Of a DNA stretch of 64,000 bases, positions 52,703 to 62,624 are shown in pieces. Made by a program: the position numbers and the translations under genes. The stretch is taken from NCBI RefSeq assembly GCF_005938675.2, contig NZ_VCCH02000024.1, positions 1 to 64,000 of the forward strand. Reading direction: 5' to 3'. The notes beneath the pieces are model-generated. The model saw nothing but the letters and a program-made list of their open reading frames with translations. It ran no database searches and was not told where the DNA came from. This DNA comes from Mycobacterium sp. KBS0706 (GTDB lineage Bacteria; Pseudomonadota; Alphaproteobacteria; DSM-16000; Inquilinaceae). The stretch's first letter is position 1. Each line of letters starts with the position of its first letter.

Positions 52703-53155
52703 TCAGGCGGCGGCGCTGGCCTGCAGCTGGTCGCGCACCGCCTGCAGCGCCCGCTGCAGCGCGCCTGCCGACTCCGGCGTCAGGCCGGAGGCGCAGCCAA
52801 TGCCTTCGAACACCGTCGCCACCTCAGCCTGCATCGCCCGGCCGGCCGGGGTCAGGTGGATATGCACCACCCGCTCGTCGTCGCGGCTGCGGCGGCGCTC
52901 GACCAGCCCTGCCGATTCGAGCCGCTTCAGGAGCGGCGTCAGCGTGCCGGAATCGAGGAACAGCTGGTCGCCGATCGACTTCACGGCGAGGCCGTCCCGC
53001 TCCCACAGCACCAGCATCGCCAGATACTGCGGATAGGTCAGGCCTATCCGGTCCAGCAGCGGCTTGTACACGCGGTTGAAGGCGTGCGCCGTGGAATAGA
53101 CGGCGAAGCACAGTTGGTCGGACAGGCGGTACGGGGCTTCCAGGGCGTCGGGCAT
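52703..53155 (-). CDS. ohrR: OhrR-type MarR regulator of organic peroxide stress
   Basis: A 150-residue MarR-family repressor. LSDQLCFAVYSTAHAFNR places Cys16 at the peroxide-sensing position of OhrR; YPQYLAMLVLWERDGLAVKSIG and the recognition region LDSGTLTPLLKRLE with a basic wing RRRSRDDERVV follow. The ATG at 53155 fits the family N-terminus; the frame to 53230 would start inside an operator. It is divergent from ohr, with two operators between, so peroxide oxidation of Cys16 should release repression of both genes. Confidence 0.93.
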   Translation of the reverse strand: MPDALEAPYRLSDQLCFAVYSTAHAFNRVYKPLLDRIGLTYPQYLAMLVLWERDGLAVKSIGDQLFLDSGTLTPLLKRLESAGLVERRRSRDDERVVHIHLTPAGRAMQAEVATVFEGIGCASGLTPESAGALQRALQAVRDQLQASAAA

Positions 53156-53206
53156 CGCGGGATCTCCCCGGCTGGGGATGGTGGGCAATCCGACTCGATA
53201 CCCCAG

Positions 53207-53219
53207 ACAATTGAATTGT
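53207..53219. promoter_or_regulatory. OhrR operator 1
   Basis: ACAATT G AATTGT is a perfect dyad of the OhrR type, 52 bp before the ohrR start. It extends to GACAATTGAATTGTGC, of which the AATTGTGC half is shared with the second site. Confidence 0.8.
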
Positions 53220-53266
53220 GCACCATTCAATTTTGCATTGCCGCTCTCGTGTCATTTGCATAGCGA

Positions 53267-53279
53267 GCAATTTAATTGT
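53267..53279. promoter_or_regulatory. OhrR operator 2
   Basis: CAATT T AATTG (53268-53278), followed by TGC as at site 1, lies 60 bp before ohr. The two centres are 60 bp apart, about six helical turns, which would place bound dimers on one DNA face. Confidence 0.8.
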
Positions 53280-53338
53280 GCGCTATCTAATTTCTCGCAA
53301 GCGGCGCCGCGCCGCTCCCAAAAAAGGCGAGACCGATC

Positions 53339-53761
53339 ATGAGCATTCTCTATCGCACCAAGGCCACTGCGACCGGCGGCCGCGACGGCCGCGCCACCAG
53401 CGAGGACGGCAAGCTGTCCGTCGCCCTGACCACGCCGAAGGAGCTGGGCGGCCAGGGCGGCGACGCCACCAACCCCGAGCAGCTGTTCGCCGCCGGCTAT
53501 TCCGCCTGCTTCCTGAGCGCGCTGAAATTCGTCGCCGGCCAGGCCAAGGTGAAGATCGCGCCGGAGAGCACCGTGACCGCCGATGTCGGCGTCGGCCCGC
53601 GCGACGACGGCCAGGGCTTCGGCCTGGATGTCGGCCTGACCATCGCCCTGCCGGGGTTGGAGCGCGCCGTTGCCGAGGACCTGGTCGCCCGCGCCCATGT
53701 CGTCTGCCCCTATTCGCACGCCACGAGCGGCACCCTGAATGTCCGCCTCACCATCGCCTGA
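53339..53761 (+). CDS. ohr: Organic hydroperoxide resistance protein Ohr
   Basis: A 140-residue thiol peroxidase that reduces organic hydroperoxides with lipoyl or similar thiols. The peroxidatic Cys57 (GYSACFLSAL) and resolving Cys123 (VVCPYSHAT) are present, with Arg18 and Glu48 (NPEQLF) as the catalytic partners. Length is normal. GGCGAG lies upstream. It is controlled by the divergent ohrR through two operators and is followed by a secreted hydrolase gene 58 bp later. Confidence 0.96.
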   Translation: MSILYRTKATATGGRDGRATSEDGKLSVALTTPKELGGQGGDATNPEQLFAAGYSACFLSALKFVAGQAKVKIAPESTVTADVGVGPRDDGQGFGLDVGLTIALPGLERAVAEDLVARAHVVCPYSHATSGTLNVRLTIA

Positions 53762-53819
53762 TCCCGCGACAGGGCCGGCGATGCGGCCGGCCCCACCCCA
53801 AGCGCCCGGAGTTTCCCCC

Positions 53820-54590
53820 ATGAGCGTTTCCGCGAAGGCCCTGGCCCTGGCGGCCGTCGCCGCCCTGTCGCTCGGCATGGCCCAGGCCGCCGAGGCGGCG
53901 CCTGCCGGCGTCAAGAACATCGTCCTGGTGCACGGCGCCTTTGCCGACGGCTCCGGCTGGGCCGGCGTGGTCGCCGCCCTGCAGGCCAAGGGCTATCACG
54001 TCACCGCGGTGCAGAACCCGCTGACCTCCCTCGCCGACGACGTCGCCGCCACCAAGCGGGTGCTGGCGCAGCAGGACGGCCCGACGCTGCTGGTCGGCCA
54101 TTCCTGGGGCGGGGTGGTCATCACCCAGGTCGAGGACCCGAAGGTGGCCGGGCTGGTCTATGTCGCCGCCCTGGCGCCGGATGTCGGCGAATCCGCGGCC
54201 GATGTGTTCAAGAACAAGCCGGCGGCGGTCGAGGCCGACGCCATCCAGCCGGGCCCGGACGGCTTCGCCACCATCCCGGCCGACCGCTTCCACAGCTCCT
54301 TTGCCGCCGATTCCACCCCGGCGCAGGCGGCGGTGATGGCCGCCACCCAGGGCCCGATCGCCGCCGCGGCCTTCGGTGAGAAGGTCACCACCGCGGCCTG
54401 GAAGACGCTGCCCTCCTGGTTCCTGGTGTCGACCGCGGACCGGGTGATCAACCCGGACCTGCAGCGCTGGGAGGCCGAGCGCATCGGCGCCCATGCGGTG
54501 TCGGTGACCGGCAGCCATACCGCGTTCGTCGCCCACCCCGCGGTGGTCGCCAAGGCGCTCGAGGATGCGGCCGCCTCGCTCAAGCGCTGA
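53820..54590 (+). CDS. Secreted alpha/beta hydrolase after ohr
   Basis: A 256-residue alpha/beta hydrolase with a signal peptide (ALALAAVAALSLGMAQAAEA). NIVLVHGAFADGSGWAGVV holds the oxyanion loop, LVGHSWGGVVI the nucleophile Ser, VSTADRVINPDLQRW the acid region and GSHTAFVAHP the catalytic His. This type is annotated as an EstC-like esterase; the substrate is unknown. The ATG at 53820 begins the signal peptide. It lies close behind ohr, so it may be co-induced by peroxides. A terminator follows. Confidence 0.88.
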   Translation: MSVSAKALALAAVAALSLGMAQAAEAAPAGVKNIVLVHGAFADGSGWAGVVAALQAKGYHVTAVQNPLTSLADDVAATKRVLAQQDGPTLLVGHSWGGVVITQVEDPKVAGLVYVAALAPDVGESAADVFKNKPAAVEADAIQPGPDGFATIPADRFHSSFAADSTPAQAAVMAATQGPIAAAAFGEKVTTAAWKTLPSWFLVSTADRVINPDLQRWEAERIGAHAVSVTGSHTAFVAHPAVVAKALEDAAASLKR

Positions 54591-54607
54591 CCGCGGCCTG
54601 ACCGGGA

Positions 54608-54641
54608 GCCCGCCCGTGGCATTGCGCCGCGGGCGGGCTTT
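54608..54641 (+). terminator. Terminator after the ohr operon
   Basis: GCCCGCCCG (54608-54616) pairs exactly with CGGGCGGGC (54630-54638) around a 13 nt loop, followed by TTT. It lies 18 bp after the hydrolase stop. Confidence 0.75.
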
Positions 54642-54657
54642 CCGCTACCAGGAATGG

Positions 54658-55218
54658 ATGACCGTCGCCCTGATCGCCCCGTCCCTGGACCGCCTGCCCG
54701 GATTTGCCGACGCGCTGCGCCGCGGCTGGTCGCCCGACACTGTCCGCAAGGAGGCGGCGGCGCGCGAGCAGCTGGAGCGGATCGCACAGGACCCGGCCGG
54801 CTTCGTCGCCGGGCTGGACGACCCCGAGGCCCGCGGCGGCCCGATCCCGCTGCCGGACGGCAGCACCGTGCCGCGGCTGCCCGGCTTTTACCGCTGGCTG
54901 TGGGACGGCGAATTCTGCGGCAGCTTCGGCTTCCGCTGGCAGCCTGGCACCGCCGCCCTGCCGCCGCATGTGCTGGGCCATATCGGCTACAGCGTCGTGC
55001 CGTGGAAGCAGAGCCGCGGCTACGCCACCCGCGGCCTGGCGCTGCTGCTGCCCGAGGTGCGGGCGCAGGGCCTGGCCCATGTCGAGCTGACCACCGATCC
55101 CGACAACCTCGCTTCGCAGCGGGTGATCCTGGCCAATGGCGGCCGGCTGGTCGAACGCTTCCGCAAGGCCGAGGCTTATGGCGGCGCCGAATCGCTGCGC
55201 TGGCGCATCGACCTCTGA
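54658..55218 (+). CDS. GNAT N-acetyltransferase
   Basis: A 186-residue GNAT protein. FYRWLWDGEFCGSFGFRWQPG and GHIGYSVVPWKQSRGYATRGL (about 105-125, acetyl-CoA loop RGYATRG) define the fold; VELTTDPDNLASQRVILANGGRLVE closes it. It may acetylate a small molecule or protein; the acceptor is unknown. The ATG at 54658 overlaps an out-of-frame ATG at 54654. Confidence 0.85.
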   Translation: MTVALIAPSLDRLPGFADALRRGWSPDTVRKEAAAREQLERIAQDPAGFVAGLDDPEARGGPIPLPDGSTVPRLPGFYRWLWDGEFCGSFGFRWQPGTAALPPHVLGHIGYSVVPWKQSRGYATRGLALLLPEVRAQGLAHVELTTDPDNLASQRVILANGGRLVERFRKAEAYGGAESLRWRIDL

Positions 55219-55291
55219 CCGTCTTTCAGTGAGGAAGGCTTTGCCGTAGACCGGGCGGCAACTCGTCCCGGCGATTCGGAAAGGAACCGGC

Positions 55292-56479
55292 ATGGCGGTT
55301 CGCGGCAACAGACCTTCCTCCGCCCTGCTGGTGCGGCCGGTGCTGGGCCTCGCGCTCGGCGCCAGCACCCTGCCGCTGCTGCATGCCGGAGTACTTCCGG
55401 CGATCGGGCCGGCGCTGCAGGCCCAGGCCGGCGCCTCCGGGCTGGTGACAGCCGAGTCGCTGCTGGCACTGCTGCCCTTCCTCGGCTGGGCCGCCCTCGC
55501 CCGGCGCGGCGGCGAGCGCCCGCCGATCATCGCCGGCGGCGTGCTGGTGGCTGCTGCGCTGGCCGGGTTCCTGGCCCTGCTGAGCCGGCCGCTGGAGCCC
55601 GGCGATCCCATCCTGCTTCCCAGCCTGCTGTGGATCGCCGCGGTGGCCGGCGCCGCTGGGCTGGTGGTCGGCAACCATCTGCATCTGATCCGGCTGGGCG
55701 CCGGGTCGGGCGGCCGCATCACCGTGATCGCGGTCGCGGCGGCGACGCTGTTCGGACCGATCCTGGGCAACGCCGTCGCGGTGGTGCTGACGCCGGCCAC
55801 CGGAGCGCTGGCGATCCCGCTCGGCCCCTACCTGTTCTGGGCAGCGATGGCCGCCGCCCTGGCCTTCGTCACCTGGCGCAGCACGACCGCCGCGGCACCG
55901 GCAGCCTCGACCCATGCCGCGCCGGCCGCGGTCGCTGCTGCGGCGCTGGGGCTGGTGCTGCTGCTGGCACCGATCGTCTGGCTGAACGCCATCCGCTTGC
56001 CGCTCCTGGTCCATGTCGCCACCGTGGCCGGCGGGTCGGTGTCCGACCTGATCGGCCAGGTCTCGCTGATCGGCTATCTGGCGGTCGCCGTGGTGCTGAT
56101 GGCGGCGGCGCTTCATACGGGACTCGGCCTGCCGGTTGCCGGCCCGCTGGCCGCGGCCATCGTGCTGTGGACCCTCTATGGCCTCGACGTCCGGGTGCCG
56201 GTGTCGCTGGCCTGGGGTGTCAGCAGCGATCCTGCCTATGCCCTGGCCATGCTGGCCGGCTTCGCCGCCATCCTCGGACGCGGTGCCGGGCCGCTGCGGG
56301 TCGGGATCGCCTGGACCGCGCTGCAGCTGGCGGCCGTGCTGGGCAATCGCGGCGGCGTGGAGTGGTTCCGGTCCAACCAGTTCGTCGTCACCGACGGCAT
56401 GCAATGGACCGGCATCGGCATGGCGGTGCTGGGCGCGCTGGCCCTGGCCGGCATCATCCTGGCCCGTCGCGCACCATAA
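55292..56479 (+). CDS. Polytopic membrane protein of unknown function
   Basis: A 395-residue protein with about eleven hydrophobic helices and almost no soluble domains. It has no motif A of MFS transporters, although two halves of five to six helices are joined by a polar segment near 200 (TWRSTTAAAPAASTHAA). Polar or charged in-membrane spots include GNHLHLIRLG and GNRGGVEWFRSNQF (about 350-363), near the last helix. I do not recognise the family. AAAGGA precedes the ATG, and a strong hairpin follows the stop. Confidence 0.8.
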   Translation: MAVRGNRPSSALLVRPVLGLALGASTLPLLHAGVLPAIGPALQAQAGASGLVTAESLLALLPFLGWAALARRGGERPPIIAGGVLVAAALAGFLALLSRPLEPGDPILLPSLLWIAAVAGAAGLVVGNHLHLIRLGAGSGGRITVIAVAAATLFGPILGNAVAVVLTPATGALAIPLGPYLFWAAMAAALAFVTWRSTTAAAPAASTHAAPAAVAAAALGLVLLLAPIVWLNAIRLPLLVHVATVAGGSVSDLIGQVSLIGYLAVAVVLMAAALHTGLGLPVAGPLAAAIVLWTLYGLDVRVPVSLAWGVSSDPAYALAMLAGFAAILGRGAGPLRVGIAWTALQLAAVLGNRGGVEWFRSNQFVVTDGMQWTGIGMAVLGALALAGIILARRAP

Positions 56480-56481
56480 AA

Positions 56482-56512
56482 GAAGCCTCCGGAGCGAGGC
56501 TCCGGAGGCTTC
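56482..56512. terminator. 14 bp perfect hairpin after the membrane protein gene
   Basis: GAAGCCTCCGGAGC pairs exactly with GCTCCGGAGGCTTC around GAG, 2 bp after the stop. AAAA precedes it and no T-run follows on the plus strand, so it is better shaped for the minus strand, but its position suits the plus-strand gene. Confidence 0.7.
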
Positions 56513-56626
56513 AAGTGTAGATCGGGCCGGAGGAACGCCAGCCAGGGACCGGCCCGATCGTCGACGGATCGACGGCTTTCACGATGGCGTCGGCTAGGTC
56601 GTCCAGCCCGCCCGATCCGTGATCTC

Positions 56627-56758
56627 ATGAACGATCGCAATCTCGAACAGCGACTGCAAATCATTCGCAATCTCAAGATAGAGCTTTGCCGGACGAATGC
56701 AAGCGGAATTGCCAGAGATGGCAAAAGCCGGCCGCGGCACGGGGCCGCAGCCGGCTGA
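56627..56758 (+). CDS. Possible 43-residue small protein
   Basis: An ATG at 56627 opens a frame beginning MNDRNLEQRLQIIRNLKIEL, a plausible amphipathic helix with an AT-richer composition than the surroundings. No clear ribosome-binding site is present and the 3' part runs through the terminator of the opposite-strand gene, so it is doubtful. Nothing else was seen in the 250 bp gap. Confidence 0.2.
   Translation: MNDRNLEQRLQIIRNLKIELCRTNASGIARDGKSRPRHGAAAG
56723..56757 (-). terminator. Rho-independent terminator of the Tyr/Pro-rich pair
   Basis: Read on the minus strand, AGCCGGCTGCGGC and GCCGCGGCCGGCT pair with one mismatch and are followed by TTTT. It begins 7 bp after the stop of the second Tyr/Pro-rich gene. 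Confidence 0.8.
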
Positions 56759-56763
56759 AGCGC

Positions 56764-57099
56764 TCAATCGAAGCGCAGCGGGATGTTGATGGTGATCCCC
56801 GGGTTCGGCGCCACATAGACCGGGGAAGGCGGCGCGACATAGACCGGCTGCGGGCGCCGCACATAGTAGGCCGGCGGGTCGTCATAGATCACCACCCGGT
56901 CGCGTTGCGGCCGGTAGTAGTAGTAAGGCGGCGGCCCTTCCCGCCAATACCGGTGGCGATGCTCGCGCCAGTGGCCGCCGTCGTCGTCATCATCGTCGTC
57001 ATCCGCCAGCGCCGCCGCCGGGTGCAGCAGCAGGGTCGGGGCGGCGGCGGTCAAAGCGAGCAGCGCCAGGAGCGACAGGCGCGCCAGGGACTGTTTCAT
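56764..57099 (-). CDS. Secreted Asp/Tyr/Pro-rich protein, paralogue 2
   Basis: A 111-residue protein: signal peptide (LARLSLLALLALTAAAPTLLLHPAAALA), then eight consecutive Asp (about 33-40), a His/Trp/Arg patch (GGHWREHRHRYWREG) and a Tyr/Pro-rich region with PPPYYYYRP. It ends VYVAP-PGI-NIPLRFD, like its neighbour. The acidic run and His patch could bind metal, and the Tyr/Pro part may be structural. Function unknown. It lies 8 bp after the paralogue in the same operon and has its own terminator. Confidence 0.75.
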   Translation of the reverse strand: MKQSLARLSLLALLALTAAAPTLLLHPAAALADDDDDDDDGGHWREHRHRYWREGPPPYYYYRPQRDRVVIYDDPPAYYVRRPQPVYVAPPSPVYVAPNPGITINIPLRFD

Positions 57100-57107
57100 G
57101 CCGGGCC

Positions 57108-57455
57108 TCAGTCGAAGCGCAGCGGGATGTTGACCGAGATGCCCGGGGTCGGCGCCACATAGACCGGGGGCGGCGGCGCGTAGTAGGCCGGCGGCCGCTC
57201 GACATAGACCGGCGGGCGCTCGTAGTAGACCGGCGGCCGCTCATAGTAGACCCGAGGCCGCTCGTAGTAGTACCGCGGGCGCGGCTGCACTACCACCACG
57301 TCCGGGCGGCGGTCGTAGTAGTAGCCGTGGTCGCGCCACGGCGGCCCCCAGCCGCGATGCTTCTTCCAGCTGTCGGCGAAGGCTGGGGTCGACACCGCCA
57401 GCGTGACCGCGACGGCGGCCAGTGCACCAGCCAGGATGCGGCGAGTCGAGATCAT
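57108..57455 (-). CDS. Secreted Tyr/Pro-rich repeat protein, paralogue 1
   Basis: A 115-residue protein: signal peptide (ILAGALAAVAVTLAVSTPAFA), WKKHRGWGPPWRDHGYYYD, then four to five copies of a unit close to YYERPPV, and the ending VYVAPTPGISVNIPLRFD shared with paralogue 2. The repeated DNA is coding, not a CRISPR. Similar proteins in other bacteria are annotated as hypothetical and are exported, possibly to the cell surface. It is the first gene of the pair. Confidence 0.75.
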   Translation of the reverse strand: MISTRRILAGALAAVAVTLAVSTPAFADSWKKHRGWGPPWRDHGYYYDRRPDVVVVQPRPRYYYERPRVYYERPPVYYERPPVYVERPPAYYAPPPPVYVAPTPGISVNIPLRFD

Positions 57456-57551
57456 ACGGTCCTATCCTTCTGCTGCCGGGCGGCCCATCGGGCCGGACCC
57501 ACCAACTCAGACCTCACAACGCACGACCCGGTTGCTTCGATCCGTCGGCAA

Positions 57552-58811
57552 TCAGGGCATTTTCGTGGCACGACCTGGAATATCGGCCGGCGGCGGCTCC
57601 CAGCCGAAGACGCTGCGGCCGCCATAGTCGTGCGACCGCCGGCGCTCGATCGCGATGTGCTCCGGCAGGGTCGGGCCGGTGGCGTGGCGCTCGACCCGCC
57701 GGGCCTGGTCGTCGAGGCGTCGGATCGCGTCCAGCCGCTCGTCATTGCCCAGCTTCGCCTGGGCGACGGCGGCTTTCAGCACAGCGATGGTCTTGTCGTA
57801 GACCAGGGTCGGCACCGGATAGGGGTGGCGATCCTTGCCGCCATGGGCCAGCGAGAACCGCCCCGGATCGGCGAAGCGGCAGGGCGCGCCATGCACCACC
57901 TCCGCCACCATGGCCAGCGAATGCACGGTGCGGGCGCCGACGCCCGGCACCAGCAGCAGCTCCGAGAAATCCTCCGGCGCCCGGTCCGCCGCCGCGCTCA
58001 GCGCCCCGTGCAGCCGGCGCAGGATCACGTCCTTGGGCCGGACGTCGTGATGCGCCGGCATCACCAGATGCGGCAGCGACGGCTGCTTCGGCGGCGGGAC
58101 CCGGCCCCCCAGCGCCGCGACCTCACCGGTGATGCGGTCGGGGCCGAGATCGCGCAGCAGGTCGAGTTGGCGGTGGCGCGAAGCCGCGGCCCGCCGGTCG
58201 GTCAAATTGACGATCACGCCCTGGCCGGGCCCCTCGATCGCCGTGTGCGGGGCCTCGACGAAGCTCTTCAGGTCCTCGGAGCACCAGTGGTAGCGGCGGG
58301 CCAGGCGGCTGTCGCCGTTCATGCCCTGCTGCACCACCACCCAGCGCGCGTCATCGGCGACGATGAAGCCGTGCAGATACAGGTCGAAGCCGTCCTGCAC
58401 CGCGGCGCTGTCGACCTTGGCGACCAGCCGGCTGGCCTTGGCCAACGCCCCGCCGTCGAAGCCGACGCGCTGGCCGATCGCCACCAGCTCCGCCGGCGTC
58501 TGCCGGGAATGCGACCCGCGGCCGCCGCAGACATGCAGGCCGAGTTCGCCCGCCATCGGCTGCAGGCCGCGCTTTAGCGCGCCGATCACGCTGGTGGTGA
58601 TGCCGGAGGAATGCCAGTCCATGCCCATCACGGCGCCGAAGGACTGGAACCAGAAGGGGTGCGCCAAGCGGCGCAGGAACTCCTCGCGGCCGTAATGGTG
58701 GATGATCGCCTCGGCGATCACCGCGCCCAGCCGGGCCATGCGCCGGCCGAGCCAGGCGGGCACCCGGCCGTGATGCAGGGGCAGATCGGCACTGCCGGCC
58801 CGTTTCGCCAC
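57552..58811 (-). CDS. DUF763 protein
   Basis: A 419-residue protein of the DUF763 family found in archaea and bacteria. The N-terminus ADLPLHHGRVPAWLGRRM, FWFQSFGAVMGMDWHSSGITT, LHVCGGRGSHSRQTP and GFDLYLHGFIVADDARWVVVQQGMN (split across about 145-170) are the conserved blocks, and a helix-hairpin-helix-like LLVPGVGARTVHSLAMVAEV near 275-295 suggests nucleic-acid binding. No activity is established. The start is GTG at 58811 with CGGAGGA upstream. Confidence 0.88.
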   Translation of the reverse strand: MAKRAGSADLPLHHGRVPAWLGRRMARLGAVIAEAIIHHYGREEFLRRLAHPFWFQSFGAVMGMDWHSSGITTSVIGALKRGLQPMAGELGLHVCGGRGSHSRQTPAELVAIGQRVGFDGGALAKASRLVAKVDSAAVQDGFDLYLHGFIVADDARWVVVQQGMNGDSRLARRYHWCSEDLKSFVEAPHTAIEGPGQGVIVNLTDRRAAASRHRQLDLLRDLGPDRITGEVAALGGRVPPPKQPSLPHLVMPAHHDVRPKDVILRRLHGALSAAADRAPEDFSELLLVPGVGARTVHSLAMVAEVVHGAPCRFADPGRFSLAHGGKDRHPYPVPTLVYDKTIAVLKAAVAQAKLGNDERLDAIRRLDDQARRVERHATGPTLPEHIAIERRRSHDYGGRSVFGWEPPPADIPGRATKMP

Positions 58812-58896
58812 GGATCCTCCGGAACAAAGATGGAACGATCCTAGCGCAAAGTCCGGAGATCCGCCACATCACCGGCGAGGGCTGATCGGCCCTTGT

Positions 58897-59088
58897 CTAG
58901 TAGCCGCCGCCTCCGCCGTTCATGCCGCCCTCGTTGCCGCCGGAACTGGAGCCGCCTGTGGTGGTCGCGGACGGCATCCGATTGGGGCCGTGGCACTCGC
59001 CGGCGGCGAGCCCCAGGAGCAGGGCGACGAGGAGACCGATACGAAGGCCGGGCCGAAGACGAGACGAAGTCAGAGGAGCATGCGCCAT
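58897..59088 (-). CDS. Small exported Gly-rich protein
   Basis: A 63-residue protein with a hydrophobic segment (IGLLVALLLGLAAG) ahead of a single Cys (GECHG) and a Ser/Gly-rich tail (GGSSSGGNEGGMNGGGGGY). The Cys context is not a good lipobox. GGAG precedes the ATG at 59088. Function unknown; it may be a secreted or membrane-tethered peptide. Confidence 0.5.
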   Translation of the reverse strand: MAHAPLTSSRLRPGLRIGLLVALLLGLAAGECHGPNRMPSATTTGGSSSGGNEGGMNGGGGGY

Positions 59089-59172
59089 GGCAGTAACTCC
59101 CATTCGGTCGGAAACCGGGATGTCTCCGGTTCGCCCGGCTGCGGCCGAAGGTTACGCCGCCACGGCCCGCCC

Positions 59173-59718
59173 CTATGCCGGCGCGGGCGGCCAGGTGAGC
59201 GAATTGCGGAGCCGGATCCCACTCACCTGCAGGCTGCTGTCGCACAGCGCGGCGAGCGGGGCCAAGGAGTCGACGATGCGGAGGTCGACGCCGCGCCGGG
59301 CCAGCTCGCCGTCGAGCCCGGCCAGGGCAACACGGCCGAGCGGCACGACCGGCGCCTCGGACACCCACATCCCGGCATCCTCGAGGCTGCGGAAGGTCGC
59401 GGGCGGCAGTTCGTAGCGGTGGATCTTGGCGGAGCGCAGCCGGTCGATCCACACGGCCTCGACGAAAGCGACTACGCGGGGGTCGCCGGGCCCCAGCCAC
59501 AGCGCCCGATCCGCCGGCGACGTCTCCGCTGTCGCCCAGGCCAGGATCCGGGGGCAGTCTCGCGGAAACAGGTAAAGCATCTGATGGACGTCATCGATCG
59601 CCCAAACCAGAGGCCCGTTCAACCAGTCCTGACCGGCCGCGCGGACCGACGGCACGCGCACCGGCCGCGGCTCGAACCGTTCGATCGCGGGATTGTCGCT
59701 GAAATGGAACAGCCGCAC
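59173..59718 (-). CDS. DUF6886-like protein
   Basis: A 181-residue protein starting MRLFHFSDNPAIERFEPRPV, with WLNGPLVWAIDDVHQMLYLFPRDCPRIL (split over about 32-59) and a C-terminal KIHRYELPP. This order matches a family annotated as DUF6886, of unknown function. The start is GTG at 59718 with GAGG upstream. It is 19 bp after the mutase gene on the same strand. Confidence 0.8.
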   Translation of the reverse strand: MRLFHFSDNPAIERFEPRPVRVPSVRAAGQDWLNGPLVWAIDDVHQMLYLFPRDCPRILAWATAETSPADRALWLGPGDPRVVAFVEAVWIDRLRSAKIHRYELPPATFRSLEDAGMWVSEAPVVPLGRVALAGLDGELARRGVDLRIVDSLAPLAALCDSSLQVSGIRLRNSLTWPPAPA

Positions 59719-59737
59719 GACCGCCTCGCCGGAGACC

Positions 59738-61891
<2,154 letters not shown>

Positions 61892-61967
61892 GGCGGCATT
61901 CCTCCTGTCACGGAGGCGAGTATAGGAGCGGTGCCGGCCGCGGTCACGCGGCGCGCACGATTCTTTC

Positions 61968-62591
61968 CTAGCCCGCCGCCGCGCGCCGCGGCTGCCCGTC
62001 GGACACCGCCCGCATCAGCAGCAGGATCACCGCCACCACGGCGAGATAGGCGGCGAGCTGCATCCCCGTCGGCTGGTCGGTGTAGCCGACCAGGGTGTGC
62101 AGCACCCGGCCGAGGATGCCGTCCTCCGGCAGCACGGCACTGCTGTTCCACAGCGGAGTCGACCAGGCGTCGGCATAGCCGCCCTGTTCCAGGAAGGCGA
62201 CGGCCTGGGCGGCGAGGCCGGCGGCGAGCAGCGTGATCAGCCCGGTCGTCGCCCTGAAGAAATGCCGCACCGGGATGGCGAGCAGGCCGAAATAGAGCAG
62301 GCCGCTGACCAGGGCGCCGGCGGCGATGCCGAGCCCCACGCCGGCCGCGACGCCGGCCGCGGTGGTGCCCCCCGCGGTGATCACGCCATAGAGGAACAGC
62401 ACCACCTCCGACCCTTCGCGCAGCACTGCGACGCCGACCACCACAGCCAGCGCCGCGAGGGCGCGGCGGCCGGCCTGCACCGCCTGTCCCACCGCCCGCA
62501 TCTCGGCCGCCATCTCGCGTCCGTGGCTGGCCATCCAGACACGCAGCGCGAGGCTACGCCGGCGCGGCGGCCGCGGCACATTAAGCCGCAT
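61968..62591 (-). pseudogene. 5'-truncated FTR1-family iron permease gene
   Basis: The 207-residue frame matches the C-terminal two-thirds of FTR1 permeases: WMASHGREMAAEMRAVG, the second REGxE motif as VAVLREGSEVVLFLYG, IPVRHFFRATTGLITLLAAG, LEQGG, and GRVLHTLVGYTDQPTG. The first helices with the essential N-terminal RExxE motif are missing; upstream is an unrelated basic stretch (MRLNVPRPPRRRSLALRV) and then the LysE gene. The break lies just before WMASHG at about 62540. The remaining protein probably cannot transport iron. Confidence 0.75.
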
Positions 62592-62624
62592 GAATACGCG
62601 GTAAGGGGTGCCGGCGGCTGCCGC

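Noticed and set aside
57170..57300. CRISPR-like direct repeats
   Set aside because: The repeats are codons for YYERPPV units in a secreted protein, with no spacers of even size and no cas genes.
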